Assembly: GCA_030431335.1 (NCBI GenBank)
Contig: JAUIJH010000032.1
Location: 1 to 38,603 of the forward strand
Reading direction: 5' to 3'
Source of the DNA: Alphaproteobacteria bacterium
GTDB taxonomy: Bacteria > Pseudomonadota > Alphaproteobacteria > Rhizobiales > Amorphaceae
Length of the DNA: 38,603 bases
Of this stretch, positions 1 through 8,366 are shown one piece after another. Position 1 is the first letter of the stretch. Each line of letters begins with the position of its first letter. The notes beneath the pieces were generated by a model, which saw only the letters and a list, made by a program, of their open reading frames with translations, ran no database searches and was not told where the DNA came from. The translations under genes and the position numbers were made by a program.

Positions 1-1
1 C

Positions 2-886
2 CGCGCCGCCGCGTTCGTCGAGGCGCACGGCCCCTGCGCGCCGGCGATGGCCTGGCGCGTGGTCGACGCGCAGCACGCCCTCAAGCGCGCCGTCGACCTC
101 GGCGCCACCGAATATACCGGCCCGGGCAAGACGCTGGACGTGCCGGCGGTCATCGGCATCGGCGGATCGCTGCTCTATTTCGTCGACACCTATGGCGAAG
201 ACGGCTCGGCCTATTCGCGCGAGTTCGAGTGGCTGGGCGAGGAGGATCCGGAGCCCGAGGGCGTCGGCTTCTTCTACCTCGACCATCTCACCCACAACGT
301 GATCCGCGGCAACATGGACACGTGGTACAAATTCTACCACGACACGTTCGCGTTCCGGGAGATCCGCTTCTTCGACATCAAGGGCAAGATGACGGGGCTC
401 ACCAGCCGCGCCCTCACCTCGCCTTGCGGCAAGATCCGCATCCCGATCAACGAGTCGACCGACGACAACTCGCAGATCGAGGAATATCTGAAGCGCTACA
501 AGGGCGAAGGCATCCAGCATATCGCCGTCGGCACCAGCTCGATCTACGATGCGACGGACAAACTCGCCGCAAACGGCCTGAAATTCATGCCCGGCCCGCC
601 CGACACCTACTACGAGATGTCGCGCCAGCGCGTGGTGGGTCACGAAGAGCCCATCGAGCGGATGAAGACCCACGGCATCCTGATCGACGGCGAAGGCGTC
701 GTGGGCGGCGGCGAGACCAAGATCCTGTTGCAGATCTTTTCCAAGACCGTGATCGGGCCGATCTTCTTCGAATTCATCGAGCGCAAGGGCGACGACGGGT
801 TCGGCGAGGGCAACTTCCGGGCGCTGTTCGAGTCCATCGAGGAGGATCAGATCCGTCGCGGAGTGCTGAAGGAAAAGGCCGCCTAG
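2..886 (+). CDS. hppD: 4-hydroxyphenylpyruvate dioxygenase, 3' part (5' end outside window)
   Basis: This cytoplasmic Fe(II) enzyme converts 4-hydroxyphenylpyruvate to homogentisate in tyrosine degradation. The reading frame is open from base 2, before the first internal ATG at 47, so the gene begins upstream of the window; about 294 codons of the usual 350-380 are present. The three facial-triad regions are visible: the DHLTHNV block (first His codon at 284-286), the GIQHIAVGT block in the C-terminal vicinal-oxygen-chelate domain, and the FFEFIERKGD block with the Glu ligand. The C-terminus, with GFGEGNF and a short tail ending at TAG, is typical of complete family members. No partner of the pathway is visible downstream, where an unrelated RTX gene follows after 228 bp. 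The identification is secure from the motifs; only the N-terminus is missing. Confidence 0.96.
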   Translation, partial: RAAAFVEAHGPCAPAMAWRVVDAQHALKRAVDLGATEYTGPGKTLDVPAVIGIGGSLLYFVDTYGEDGSAYSREFEWLGEEDPEPEGVGFFYLDHLTHNVIRGNMDTWYKFYHDTFAFREIRFFDIKGKMTGLTSRALTSPCGKIRIPINESTDDNSQIEEYLKRYKGEGIQHIAVGTSSIYDATDKLAANGLKFMPGPPDTYYEMSRQRVVGHEEPIERMKTHGILIDGEGVVGGGETKILLQIFSKTVIGPIFFEFIERKGDDGFGEGNFRALFESIEEDQIRRGVLKEKAA

Positions 887-1049
887 ACGAGAGGACCGCC
901 CGCATAGATCCCACGTTCAGCGCCATTGCCCGGCCTTGGAAAACTCAAATATTTCGATAGTTGAGCCATCGGAAAAAGCCGCGAGATGGATCAACCCCCG
1001 CGCGCTGGCACGTGCCGCGGGCCAAGGCCGAATTTCCCGCCAATTTCAA

Positions 1050-1078
1050 ATGACGTTTAGCTGAAGTTAATTTATAAA
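1050..1078 (+). promoter_or_regulatory. Candidate sigma-70 promoter of the RTX gene
   Basis: A -35-like ATGACG (1050-1055) is separated by 17 bp from a -10-like TATAAA (1073-1078), inside a stretch far more AT-rich than the rest of the window. A transcript would start near 1085 and give a leader of about 30 nt. That leader carries a strong Shine-Dalgarno sequence, GGGAGGA (1102-1108), six bases before the ATG at 1115. This is inferred from consensus matching only. Confidence 0.5.
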
Positions 1079-1114
1079 AATAATTCCTACTGAGTTCGTA
1101 AGGGAGGAATTATA

Positions 1115-2422
1115 ATGACAACAACTGTCTCAAACACCGTTGGCGCGGTCACGATCAATAGCACCACACCGTATTTTCTGACCGCCAGCGGCGTGGTCAT
1201 CGCCAGCTCTGCTATTAATTTCACTGCCGGCAGCGAACCCGGTGAGTTGATCATCGCCGGCAACGTCTCCGCGAACTCGCGGGGCGTCGTAACCAACGGC
1301 AACGATCATATCGACGTCACACAAACCGGCGTCGTGCTTGCAACCGACGCCTCCGATCCAGTGGCTATCTTCCTCAGCGGCACCGGCAACACGGTGCGCA
1401 TCGCGGGGACGGTGACATCCGACGGCATCGGAATCTACACGTCGTCCGCCACACAAGAGATCGTCATTACCGAAACGGGCGTCGTGCGCGGCGGTGCCAG
1501 CAGCCATGAAAACGGGGGCGGCAACAGTTACTCCGGCGCGATCATGCCGAACTCCGATCTCGTCACGATCGTCAACAACGGGGACATTATTGGCGAGGTC
1601 GATCCCGATTCGGGATTTCGCATCGCCGTCGGCAATTCCAGCGCCGGTTCGGCTGATAACGGCCTCAATCCGCTGAGCAATTTCGACCTCACCTTCTTCA
1701 ACACCGGCTTCGTCCACGGTGACGTCTACTTCTCCGCCGGCGAGGACATCTACGACGCGCGCGGCGGCGGCATCGTCAACGGCCTTATCGACATGGGCCG
1801 CGACGCCGACATCTTCCGCGGCGGCGAGGGCGACGAGATGGCACTCGGCGGCCTCGGCGCCGACACCATGAACGGCGGCTCGGGCATGGATACCCTCAAC
1901 GGCCAGGGCGGCACGGACAGCATCACCGGCGGCGACGGCTCCGACAACCTCTCCGGCGGCGCCCACAGCGACACCATCCGCGGCCAGGACGGCAGCGACG
2001 AGCTCTTCGGCGGCGAGGGCGGCGACTTCATGACCGGCGGCTTCGGCGACGACGAGATCCGCGGCCAAGGCGGCAACGACGACCTGCGTGGCGGCACCGG
2101 CGACGATCTCATATACGGCGGCAGCGGCCAGGACACGATCATCGGCGGCACCGGCAACGACACCATGCGCGGCGACAGCCAGTTCGACACCTACGTCTTC
2201 AACGACGGCTTCGGACAGGACCTCATTCTCTTCTTCAGCGGCAACGACGCGGAGAAGATCGACCTGTCGAGCGTCAGCCGGATCCGAAGCTTCAACGACC
2301 TCGTCAACAACCACCTGTCGCAGGAAGGAAGCGACGCCCTGATCGATGCCGGCGACGGCAACGTCATCACCCTCGCCGGCTTCAACTCCAACAACCTCGA
2401 CCCCGGCGACTTCATCTTCTGA
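1115..2422 (+). CDS. RTX calcium-binding repeat protein, probable type I secretion substrate
   Basis: This 435-residue protein has no N-terminal signal peptide. Residues 1-230 are rich in Thr, Ser, Gly, Val and Ile with recurring short strands around NTVRIAGTV, ITETGVVRGG and IVNNGDIIG, suggesting a beta-solenoid. Residues 236-352 are 13 consecutive GGxGxDxUx nonapeptides in unbroken nine-residue register, the calcium-binding parallel beta-roll of the RTX family. The Asp- and Leu-rich C-terminus (about 355-435, ending DPGDFIF) is like uncleaved type I secretion signals. RTX proteins are normally exported by an ABC/membrane-fusion/TolC system and fold on extracellular calcium; no such exporter lies in this window. 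No protease, lipase or other catalytic motif is visible, so the role is more likely a surface or matrix protein than an enzyme. The start is fixed by a strong ribosome-binding site. Confidence 0.88.
   Translation: MTTTVSNTVGAVTINSTTPYFLTASGVVIASSAINFTAGSEPGELIIAGNVSANSRGVVTNGNDHIDVTQTGVVLATDASDPVAIFLSGTGNTVRIAGTVTSDGIGIYTSSATQEIVITETGVVRGGASSHENGGGNSYSGAIMPNSDLVTIVNNGDIIGEVDPDSGFRIAVGNSSAGSADNGLNPLSNFDLTFFNTGFVHGDVYFSAGEDIYDARGGGIVNGLIDMGRDADIFRGGEGDEMALGGLGADTMNGGSGMDTLNGQGGTDSITGGDGSDNLSGGAHSDTIRGQDGSDELFGGEGGDFMTGGFGDDEIRGQGGNDDLRGGTGDDLIYGGSGQDTIIGGTGNDTMRGDSQFDTYVFNDGFGQDLILFFSGNDAEKIDLSSVSRIRSFNDLVNNHLSQEGSDALIDAGDGNVITLAGFNSNNLDPGDFIF
1820..2170 (+). repeat. Thirteen tandem 27-bp RTX nonapeptide-coding units
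   Basis: The 351 bases encode exactly 13 nonapeptides of the form GGxGxDxUx without insertion or deletion. A few units start with GQ instead of GG (units 4, 7 and 10, an every-third pattern), and unit 6 (GGAHSDTIR) is the most degenerate. The repetition is at protein level with synonymous drift in the DNA, which argues for an old, selected array and not a recent tandem expansion. Confidence 0.9.
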
Positions 2423-2508
2423 GCGGTCGCAGCGCGGCGGGGCGAGGGTCGTCGTCCCGCCACCCGGTCCGCGCAGGGCCGTGAGGGCGGCCTGATTGGC
2501 GCGCCGCT

Positions 2509-4086
2509 TTAAAAGACGTAGGCGTAAATCAGCACCCAGGCCGACAACGCGGTGGCGCTCAGGAGCGCATAGACCCCGTTCCACCTGAGGCCCACGTGGA
2601 GCGCCGTGTTGCCGGACAGCGATCCGATCAGCAGCGTCGAGGCGGTGAAGGGCGAGGTGGCGGCCGTGATCGCCCAACCGCCGGTCAATGCCAGGAGCAC
2701 GGAGGTCTGCGACACGCCGAGTTCGGCGGCGCTGGGCAGCAGCGGCCCGAACAGCGAGACGGCCAGGATCGGGTTCATGCCGAACTGGCCGCACAGCGGC
2801 ACCAGCCACACCAGGAGCACCAGCAGGACCGGCGTCGGTATATTGGTGAGGTGCAGCCCCGAGGCGCTGAACGCCGGCAGCGCGATGTGCGCCCCCACGG
2901 TGCCGATATAGGCCGCCATCATCAGCAAGGTCAGCTCGCCGCGATAGCTGGGCAGATCGTGCGTCGTGAACAGCACGCTGCGCCCCACCACCGCGGAGAG
3001 CGGGCGGGCGCGCCGCGCCTGCAGCGCCACCCACAACAGCGAAATCACCGGAACGATGAGGATGACGAGCCCCACGATGCGGATGCCGGTGAGGAGATGC
3101 AGCGTCCCCGCGACGGTGATCATCAGCACGAGGAGCAGCAGCAGCGGCGTGAGGCTGCGCCAATTCTCCTCCTGCGTCTGGCGCGGCGGACGCGGCCCGC
3201 TCAGCCGCGGCTTGACGATGGTGTCGAGCGCATAGCCGATCCCGGCCAGCAACAGGCCGCTGATGAAGGCCGGCAGGAACGCCTCGCCCCAGCTCGTATT
3301 CGGCAACAACGTGGTGGTGATCGCAACGGCGAACGACAGCGGCGACCACGGCAGGATCGACACGAAGGCGCGCTGGATCGCCAGGAGCATCCGGCGCACG
3401 CGGATCTTGCGGATCTCCTCGTTCGGCTCGTCGCGGGCGCTGGCGGCCGCGAGGCTGCCGAGCAGCGCGATGGCGCCATAGTTGAGGAGGAGCGCGAAGA
3501 GCTGGCCGCCGGCCGTGAGCGCGAGATAGCGCCGCCCCGGCGGCTGCTGCGCCAGAAAGCGGCCGCAGCGGCGGATACCCGGCGAGGAATCGGCCGCCAC
3601 CCGCAGCGTGCACAGCGCGGCGAAGAACGCGGCGACGAAGGCGGCGGCCGTGAGGCCGGCGTAGATGGTGTCACCCCAATCGTCCTCGATCAGCATGCAC
3701 CCGCCCGTGAGAGCGATCCCCACCAGCACGAAGATGCTGCGCCCGCGCGTCACGGTGACGGCGAGCGCGGCGATCAGCGCCGCCACCGTCACCACCTTGG
3801 CCCCGGACAGAAACGACGACGTGATCCATTCGCTGCAAATGGCGAGGAAGACGATGGCGAGGGTCAGGATGCCGATGATGTCGTCGACCACCGGCGCCTT
3901 GCCGACGGGGCGCAGGAACGGGCCGGTGATGCCCGCCTCTTCCAGGCGCACGGGCAGGTCCTCCGCCGTCCCCTCGGGGTCGGGCGGACGCGCGGCCGAA
4001 GACGGCGTCGGCTTATCGGCGGGTTCGGTCGTGGCGGTCTCGTCGCGTCGGGTGGTCGGGGCGCGTCTCAGCCGGCGAGCCGGCAC
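2509..4086 (-). CDS. Polytopic membrane permease of unknown substrate (ion-transporter superfamily-like)
   Basis: This 525-residue inner-membrane protein has about 10-12 hydrophobic segments from residue 70 to the C-terminus. The first 60 residues are hydrophilic and low in complexity (Arg at the start, then Thr, Pro, Glu and Asp) and probably disordered in the cytosol. A late loop contains QFGMNPILAVSLFGPLLP and a following ATSPFTASTLL stretch. These resemble the paired re-entrant hairpin regions of ArsB/NhaD, citrate and DASS carriers, which is why I place it loosely in the ion-transporter superfamily. I cannot name a substrate. It converges on the RTX gene with an 86-bp gap and is not obviously in an operon with anything on its own strand. 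An RTX exporter role is unlikely because no ATPase or fusion-protein domain is present. Another ATG may lie further in, since the N-terminal region is poorly constrained. Confidence 0.7.
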   Translation of the reverse strand: MPARRLRRAPTTRRDETATTEPADKPTPSSAARPPDPEGTAEDLPVRLEEAGITGPFLRPVGKAPVVDDIIGILTLAIVFLAICSEWITSSFLSGAKVVTVAALIAALAVTVTRGRSIFVLVGIALTGGCMLIEDDWGDTIYAGLTAAAFVAAFFAALCTLRVAADSSPGIRRCGRFLAQQPPGRRYLALTAGGQLFALLLNYGAIALLGSLAAASARDEPNEEIRKIRVRRMLLAIQRAFVSILPWSPLSFAVAITTTLLPNTSWGEAFLPAFISGLLLAGIGYALDTIVKPRLSGPRPPRQTQEENWRSLTPLLLLLVLMITVAGTLHLLTGIRIVGLVILIVPVISLLWVALQARRARPLSAVVGRSVLFTTHDLPSYRGELTLLMMAAYIGTVGAHIALPAFSASGLHLTNIPTPVLLVLLVWLVPLCGQFGMNPILAVSLFGPLLPSAAELGVSQTSVLLALTGGWAITAATSPFTASTLLIGSLSGNTALHVGLRWNGVYALLSATALSAWVLIYAYVF

Positions 4087-4197
4087 GCCGCCGCCCCGCC
4101 TATTGGCACCCTCTTGGGGAAATAGTCCAGACCCGCCGTTTGGCGAGCGGCCGTCAGCCGCTGTCTGCCATGCGTTTCGGCCATGCCTGCCGGGCGA

Positions 4198-4359
4198 TCA
4201 GACCCCGCCGAGCGGCTTCTGCCGTTTGAGCGAGGCATCGAGGCGGCGCTGCTCGCGCTGGCGGTTGCGGCGCACCTCGTCCTCGAACGTGGTCTTGGCG
4301 CGGTTGCGCGACGGAGCGGGCACTGTGGCGGCCCGAGCCACGACAATATGAGAAAGCAT
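4198..4359 (-). CDS. Small basic protein, unknown function
   Basis: This is a 53-residue reading frame starting MLSHIVVARAATVP and continuing into an Arg/Lys/Glu-rich helical stretch (about residues 22-48) that ends QKPLGGV. Support for coding comes from strongly GC-ending codons through the second half, matching neighbouring genes, and from a GGGGGA ribosome-binding site about eight bases before the ATG. A longer in-frame start at 4419 exists, but its extra 20 residues look non-coding. The charged segment could form a single amphipathic helix or coiled coil. I recognise no family. It sits alone between the permease start and the end of the transporter operon; the rest of 4087-4484 shows nothing else convincing. 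Confidence 0.45.
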   Translation of the reverse strand: MLSHIVVARAATVPAPSRNRAKTTFEDEVRRNRQREQRRLDASLKRQKPLGGV

Positions 4360-4484
4360 TCGACTGTCCCCCCACACGCTACAATAGCGGATGCTGACAC
4401 AATCGAACTTAGTCGGCAAATATCTTTTTCGTCGTGGCGCCGGTCACGGTCCGATGGCCGCGCGGCGGGCGCGCGGCCGAAAAC

Positions 4485-5288
4485 TCAATGGCTAAAATAG
4501 AGTTGCAGGGCGTTGGTGCCCAGGATGCGGTTTCGCGCCTCGCGGTCGGGCACGGCATCGAGGAGCCAGTTTATCGTGCTCTCATAGGTTGTTTCCTCGC
4601 TGCCGACGAAGGGGCAGTCGCTCGCCCATACCAGCCGCTCGGACCCGGTGCGGCGGATCAACTCGCGCAGCGCCTCGGCGGCGAAGTCGAAGCCGAGCCG
4701 GTGCGGGCCGGACGCCTTGACCCAGGTGTTGCCCCGCTCCACCGCGTCCGTGAGAGCGCGGAAGCCGGCGCTGTCGAAGCCCTCGCCCGGGTCCGGCCGG
4801 CCAAGATGGTCGACCACGACCGGGGCCCCCGACGCCTCCAGCTTGGGAAGGAGATCCGGCAGGTCGCGGCATTCGGCGTGCAGGTGGATGTGCCAGCCGA
4901 GATCGGCGATGCGGCGCAGCGTGCGGCGATAGGCGAAGGTGGTGATGTCGGGCATGGCGACGCCGATCATGTGCATGCGCACGCCGATGATGCCCGCCTC
5001 GGCCATCTGGCGCATCGTGTAGCGCTCGACGGTCGGCTCCAGGATCACCGTGCCGCGCAGGCGCGGGTGCGCCTCCACGCAGTCGATCAGGTAGTCGTTG
5101 TAGTCGGCCCAGGGGCTCGCCGCCGCGAGCACGGCGAACCCCACCTTGTTGGCGTCGAGCACCTCGAGCAGCGCCTCCACCGTGAAGTCGTAGGTCGGCG
5201 CATGGCGTGGATTGTCCCTCAGCGGCATGTCCGCCTTGAAGACGTGGCAGTGGGCGTCGACCAGCGGCGCGGGAGTCTCGAGGCTCAT
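4485..5288 (-). CDS. Amidohydrolase family 2 TIM-barrel hydrolase (lactonase-like)
   Basis: This is a 267-residue cytoplasmic metal-dependent hydrolase of the COG3618/amidohydrolase_2 group, which includes 2-pyrone-4,6-dicarboxylate hydrolase and several sugar and muconolactone hydrolases. The strand-1 metal motif DAHCHVF (Asp11, His13, His15) is present, followed by HLHAEC, VVVDHLGRP, WVKASGP and WASDCPF, with the last giving the strand-8 Asp. The ATG at 5288 lies five bases after the TctC stop codon, so it is the last gene of the eight-gene operon and probably translationally coupled; an in-frame start further upstream would overlap tctC. Its sister at 11389-12267 opens the same operon, and the two are clearly divergent, so they probably act on different intermediates. 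The substrate is unknown; a cyclic ester or lactone of a carboxylic acid is the best inference. Confidence 0.85.
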   Translation of the reverse strand: MSLETPAPLVDAHCHVFKADMPLRDNPRHAPTYDFTVEALLEVLDANKVGFAVLAAASPWADYNDYLIDCVEAHPRLRGTVILEPTVERYTMRQMAEAGIIGVRMHMIGVAMPDITTFAYRRTLRRIADLGWHIHLHAECRDLPDLLPKLEASGAPVVVDHLGRPDPGEGFDSAGFRALTDAVERGNTWVKASGPHRLGFDFAAEALRELIRRTGSERLVWASDCPFVGSEETTYESTINWLLDAVPDREARNRILGTNALQLYFSH

Positions 5289-5293
5289 GTCGG

Positions 5294-6295
5294 TCAGCGC
5301 TTCTCGATGCCGGCGGTGTCGATGACGTCGGCCCACTTCTGGCGGTCGGCCTCGAAACGCTCGGCCATCTCAGCGGGCGTCAGCGCGCCGGGGTTGGTGC
5401 CGAGTTCCGCGTAGCGCTGGTCGATCTCCGGCATCGCGGTCACCTTGGCGATGGTGTCGTGCAGCGTCGCGATCACCTCCGGCGGCGTGCCCTTCAGCGC
5501 ATAGAGCGCGTTCCAGCCGCGCACGTCGTAGCCGTCGACGCCGGCTTCCATCGCGGTCGGCACGTCCGGCAGGGCCGGGTTGCGCTCGATGCCGGTGGAG
5601 GCGATGGCGCGGATGTCGTCGCCGCCGATGGCGGAGGCGAAGGCGGTGTAGGATTCGATGGCGAGATCGACTTCGCCGCGCATCAGTGCCGCCTGCACGT
5701 CCGGCGAGGTGCGATAGGGGATGATGTTGGCATCGATGCCGGTGACGGAGCGGAACAGCTCGGCGGCGAGGTTCTGGGTGCTGCCGGGGTTGATGGTGGC
5801 GATGTTGAGGACGCCGGGCTCGGCCTTGGCCTTGTCGATGACGGCCTGCACCGTGTCGAGGTCGCCGTTCTTGTTGGTGAAGAGGACGAGGTCGAACCAG
5901 GCGACGGTGGAGATCGGCTCGAACTGCTCCTGCGGATCGTAGCTGAGGTTCTCGAACAGCGAGGTGGCGATGGTGGTGCCGTTGGACATCAGGATCAGCG
6001 TGTAGCCGTCCGGCTCGGCGGCGAGGAGCTCGTTGGCCGCCGCCGCACCGCCGGCGCCGGGGTGGTTCTCGACCACGAACTGCTGGCCCAGCAGCTCGGA
6101 GAATTTCTCGCTCGCGACGCGCATCGTCACGTCGCCGAGGCCGCCGGGGCCGAACGGGACGATGATGCGCACGGGCTTGTTGGGATAGTCCTGCGCGCTG
6201 GCGGCGAGCGGCGACAGGGCCGCGGCGCCGAGCGCGAGCGCCGCGAGGGCGTGGCGAAGGCGGGATCGGCGGTGTTGGGGGTGCGTTGCTGTCAT
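5294..6295 (-). CDS. tctC: Tripartite tricarboxylate transporter substrate-binding protein (TctC/Bug family)
   Basis: This 333-residue periplasmic receptor captures a carboxylate and delivers it to the TctAB membrane pair. A twin-Arg-poor Sec signal peptide ends near residue 34 (LAASAQDYP). The mature protein opens with the Bug hallmark YPNKPVRIIVPFGPGG and has the ENHPGAGG and EPDGYTLI motifs that follow in this family. The length is normal. The ATG at 6295 is preceded by AGAGGAAA at good spacing. Transcribed from the minus strand directly after tctA (23-bp gap) and just before an amidohydrolase, it completes an intact receptor-TctA-TctB set. Bug proteins bind very diverse carboxylates and aromatics, so the ligand cannot be read from the sequence. 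Confidence 0.93.
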   Translation of the reverse strand: MTATHPQHRRSRLRHALAALALGAAALSPLAASAQDYPNKPVRIIVPFGPGGLGDVTMRVASEKFSELLGQQFVVENHPGAGGAAAANELLAAEPDGYTLILMSNGTTIATSLFENLSYDPQEQFEPISTVAWFDLVLFTNKNGDLDTVQAVIDKAKAEPGVLNIATINPGSTQNLAAELFRSVTGIDANIIPYRTSPDVQAALMRGEVDLAIESYTAFASAIGGDDIRAIASTGIERNPALPDVPTAMEAGVDGYDVRGWNALYALKGTPPEVIATLHDTIAKVTAMPEIDQRYAELGTNPGALTPAEMAERFEADRQKWADVIDTAGIEKR

Positions 6296-6318
6296 TGGAG
6301 TTTCCTCTTGTTGGTTTG

Positions 6319-7848
6319 TTATTCGTTGATGCCGCTGCGGCGCAGCCGCGGCAGGCGGACCTTGCGCATCAGGCGATGCACCGGGCCGAGCGAGAAGACG
6401 AGGATCGCCACCGTCGCGATCAGGAAGGCGAGGCTGATGGGGCGCTCGACGAACACGGTGAGGTCGCCGCGCGACAGGAGCAGCGCGCGGCGGAAATGCT
6501 CTTCCAGGAGCGGCCCCAGCACGAAGCCGAGGAGCAGCGGCGCCGCCGGGTAGCCGAACCGCGCCAGGACGAAGCCGCACACGCCGAAGATCAGCGTCAG
6601 CAGCACGTCGAAGGTGCTGTTGTTGACGCTGTAGACGCCGATGCAGATGAAGAAGAGCATCGCCGGGTACAAAATATTGTAGGGCACCGTCAGCAGGCGC
6701 ACCCACACCCCGATCAGCGGGATGTTGAGGACGAGCAGCAGGATATTGCCGATCCAGAAGCTCGCCACCACGCCCCAGAAGAGGTCGGGCTGGTTGGTGA
6801 GAAGCTGCGGGCCCGGCGTGATGCCGTGGATGAGGAGCCCGCCCAGCATCACCGCCATGATGCCGTCGCCGGGAATGCCCAGCGTCAAGGTGGGGATGAA
6901 GGCGGCCTGGACGGAGGAGTTGTTGGCCGCCTCGGGCGAGCTGATCCCCTCGATGGCGCCATGGCCGAAGATCTCGGGCGTCTTGGAGACGCGCTTTTCC
7001 AGCGAATAGGACATGAAGCTGGCGATGGTGGGCCCGGTGCCGGGCAGCATCCCCACCAGCGCGCCGACGCCCGAGCCGCGGGCGGCGGCGGGCCAGAAGC
7101 GGCGCATGTCCGCGCGCGAGGGGATCATCGAGCGCAAGGTCACCGCCTTGGCGTCGACGCGCGGGATCGCGCCGCCGGCAAGGTTGGTGAGAATTTCCGA
7201 GACGCCGAAGAGGCCCATGGCGAGGGCGACGAGGCTGATCCCCTCCGACATCTCCACCGAGCCGAAGGTGTAGCGCGCGACGCCCGAGTTGATGTCGGTG
7301 CCGACCATGCCCAGAAGCAGGCCGACCGCGACCATGGCGAGGCCCTGCAGCACCGAGCCGGTGGAGAGCGTGGACGCCGCGCACAGCGCCAGCAGCATGA
7401 TGGAAAAGTAGTCCGCCGATGAGAAGCTGACCGCGAAATCGGCCAGGACCGGGGCGAAGAAGATCATCAGCACGATGGAGAACGAACCGCCGATGAAGGA
7501 GGCGATGGTGGTGATCATCAGCGCGATGCCGGCGCGGCCCTGGCGGGCCATCGGATAGCCGTCGAGGCAGGTGATGGCGGCCGGGGCGCTGCCGGGCAGG
7601 TTGAGCAGGATCGAGGCGGTGGAGGAGCCGTACTGCGCGCCGTAGAAGATGCCGGCGAGCATGATCAGCGCCTGGGTCGGCTCCACGTAGAAGGTGAGCG
7701 GCAGGCACATGGAGATGGTGGCGAGGGCGCCGATCCCCGGCAGCACGCCGATGAAGGTGCCCAGCGTGACGCCCAGCAGGCAGAAAGCGAGCGAACTCGG
7801 CTGCAGCGCGACACCGAAGCCCAGCGCGAGGTTGGAGAGTGTGTCCAT
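6319..7848 (-). CDS. tctA: Tripartite tricarboxylate transporter large membrane subunit TctA
   Basis: This 509-residue inner-membrane protein is predicted to have about 11-12 helices and forms the translocation path of the TctABC secondary transporter. Family blocks seen are GTFIGVLPGIGALATISM near the N-terminus and its internal repeat GALVGMLPGTGPTIASFM, then the GHGAIEGISSPEAANNSS segment and LGIPGDGIMAVMLGGLL. The paired GxLPGxG motifs reflect the internal duplication of the family. Length and motif order are typical, with no sign of damage. The start lies one base from the end of tctB (TctB stop 7850-7852, TctA ATG 7846-7848), indicating tight coupling. Confidence 0.95.
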   Translation of the reverse strand: MDTLSNLALGFGVALQPSSLAFCLLGVTLGTFIGVLPGIGALATISMCLPLTFYVEPTQALIMLAGIFYGAQYGSSTASILLNLPGSAPAAITCLDGYPMARQGRAGIALMITTIASFIGGSFSIVLMIFFAPVLADFAVSFSSADYFSIMLLALCAASTLSTGSVLQGLAMVAVGLLLGMVGTDINSGVARYTFGSVEMSEGISLVALAMGLFGVSEILTNLAGGAIPRVDAKAVTLRSMIPSRADMRRFWPAAARGSGVGALVGMLPGTGPTIASFMSYSLEKRVSKTPEIFGHGAIEGISSPEAANNSSVQAAFIPTLTLGIPGDGIMAVMLGGLLIHGITPGPQLLTNQPDLFWGVVASFWIGNILLLVLNIPLIGVWVRLLTVPYNILYPAMLFFICIGVYSVNNSTFDVLLTLIFGVCGFVLARFGYPAAPLLLGFVLGPLLEEHFRRALLLSRGDLTVFVERPISLAFLIATVAILVFSLGPVHRLMRKVRLPRLRRSGINE

Positions 7849-7849
7849 C

Positions 7850-8302
7850 TCAGCGCCCCAGCACCGTGAGGGGCATCCCGAGGCCCCAGATGAAGATGAA
7901 CCAGCCCGCCGCGGTCAGCCCCGCGACGAGGCCGGCGATCTGAGCGACGCTCACCGGCCGCCGCGCGAAGGCGGACAGGATCACCAGCGCCGCATTGGCG
8001 CTGAGGAGGCCGAAGGGGCGCAACAGCAAGGTCCAGGCGACAAGGCCGGCCGCGACCCAGGCGAGCGGCAGGATCCGCTCGAGCCCGCCGCCCTCGGCCG
8101 GCTCGCTGGCCAGCACCGCCCGCACCCCGCTCGCCGCGCCCAGCACGATCACCATCACCGACAGCGCGAGCGGGAAGAAGCCCGGCCCCATGCGCGTCAG
8201 CGAGCCGACCTTGTAGTCGAGCGCCAGCACGAGGCCGAACAGACCGCCCAGCACAATGGCGCCGGCGACGAGGAGATCCGCGATGGGCAGACGCCGCATC
8301 AC
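7850..8302 (-). CDS. tctB: Tripartite tricarboxylate transporter small membrane subunit TctB
   Basis: This 150-residue protein has four hydrophobic segments and the usual size of the small TctB subunit. The LDYKVGSLTRMGPGFFP stretch is the recognisable family motif. Two adjacent Met codons at the start (8302 and 8299) leave a one-residue ambiguity. It is the first gene of the Tct half of the operon and follows the TRAP permease gene with a 64-bp gap, the largest within this operon. An internal promoter there is possible but I see no convincing element. Confidence 0.92.
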   Translation of the reverse strand: MMRRLPIADLLVAGAIVLGGLFGLVLALDYKVGSLTRMGPGFFPLALSVMVIVLGAASGVRAVLASEPAEGGGLERILPLAWVAAGLVAWTLLLRPFGLLSANAALVILSAFARRPVSVAQIAGLVAGLTAAGWFIFIWGLGMPLTVLGR

Positions 8303-8366
8303 GCGCTCGTCCGCGTGGTGCAGGGCCGGTCCAGCGACCGAGGCGCGCGAAATTGCATCACAGCTC

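Noticed and set aside
1820..2170. Regular 27-bp repeats as a possible CRISPR or minisatellite
   Set aside because: The repeats are in frame, encode calcium-binding nonapeptides, differ at synonymous positions and have no unique spacers.
2470..2500. GGCCG-TGAGGG-CGGCC hairpin between the RTX and permease genes as a terminator
   Set aside because: A 5-bp stem with no T-run is common by chance in this GC-rich sequence.
1130..3613. Minus-strand open frame of 827 codons across the RTX gene and the permease
   Set aside because: It is antisense to the RTX repeats and out of frame with the permease; low-complexity Ala/Val/Arg sequence without domains is typical of GC-rich shadows.
4183..4500. A 105-codon plus-strand frame in the gap before the first amidohydrolase
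   Set aside because: It overlaps the better-supported small minus-strand gene and the end of the amidohydrolase, and its translation has no coding character.
5294..7708. An 804-codon open frame on the minus strand continuous with TctC
   Set aside because: Only the last 333 codons have coding character and a signal peptide. The rest is the Arg/His-rich shadow of tctA, which has its own start, stop and family motifs.
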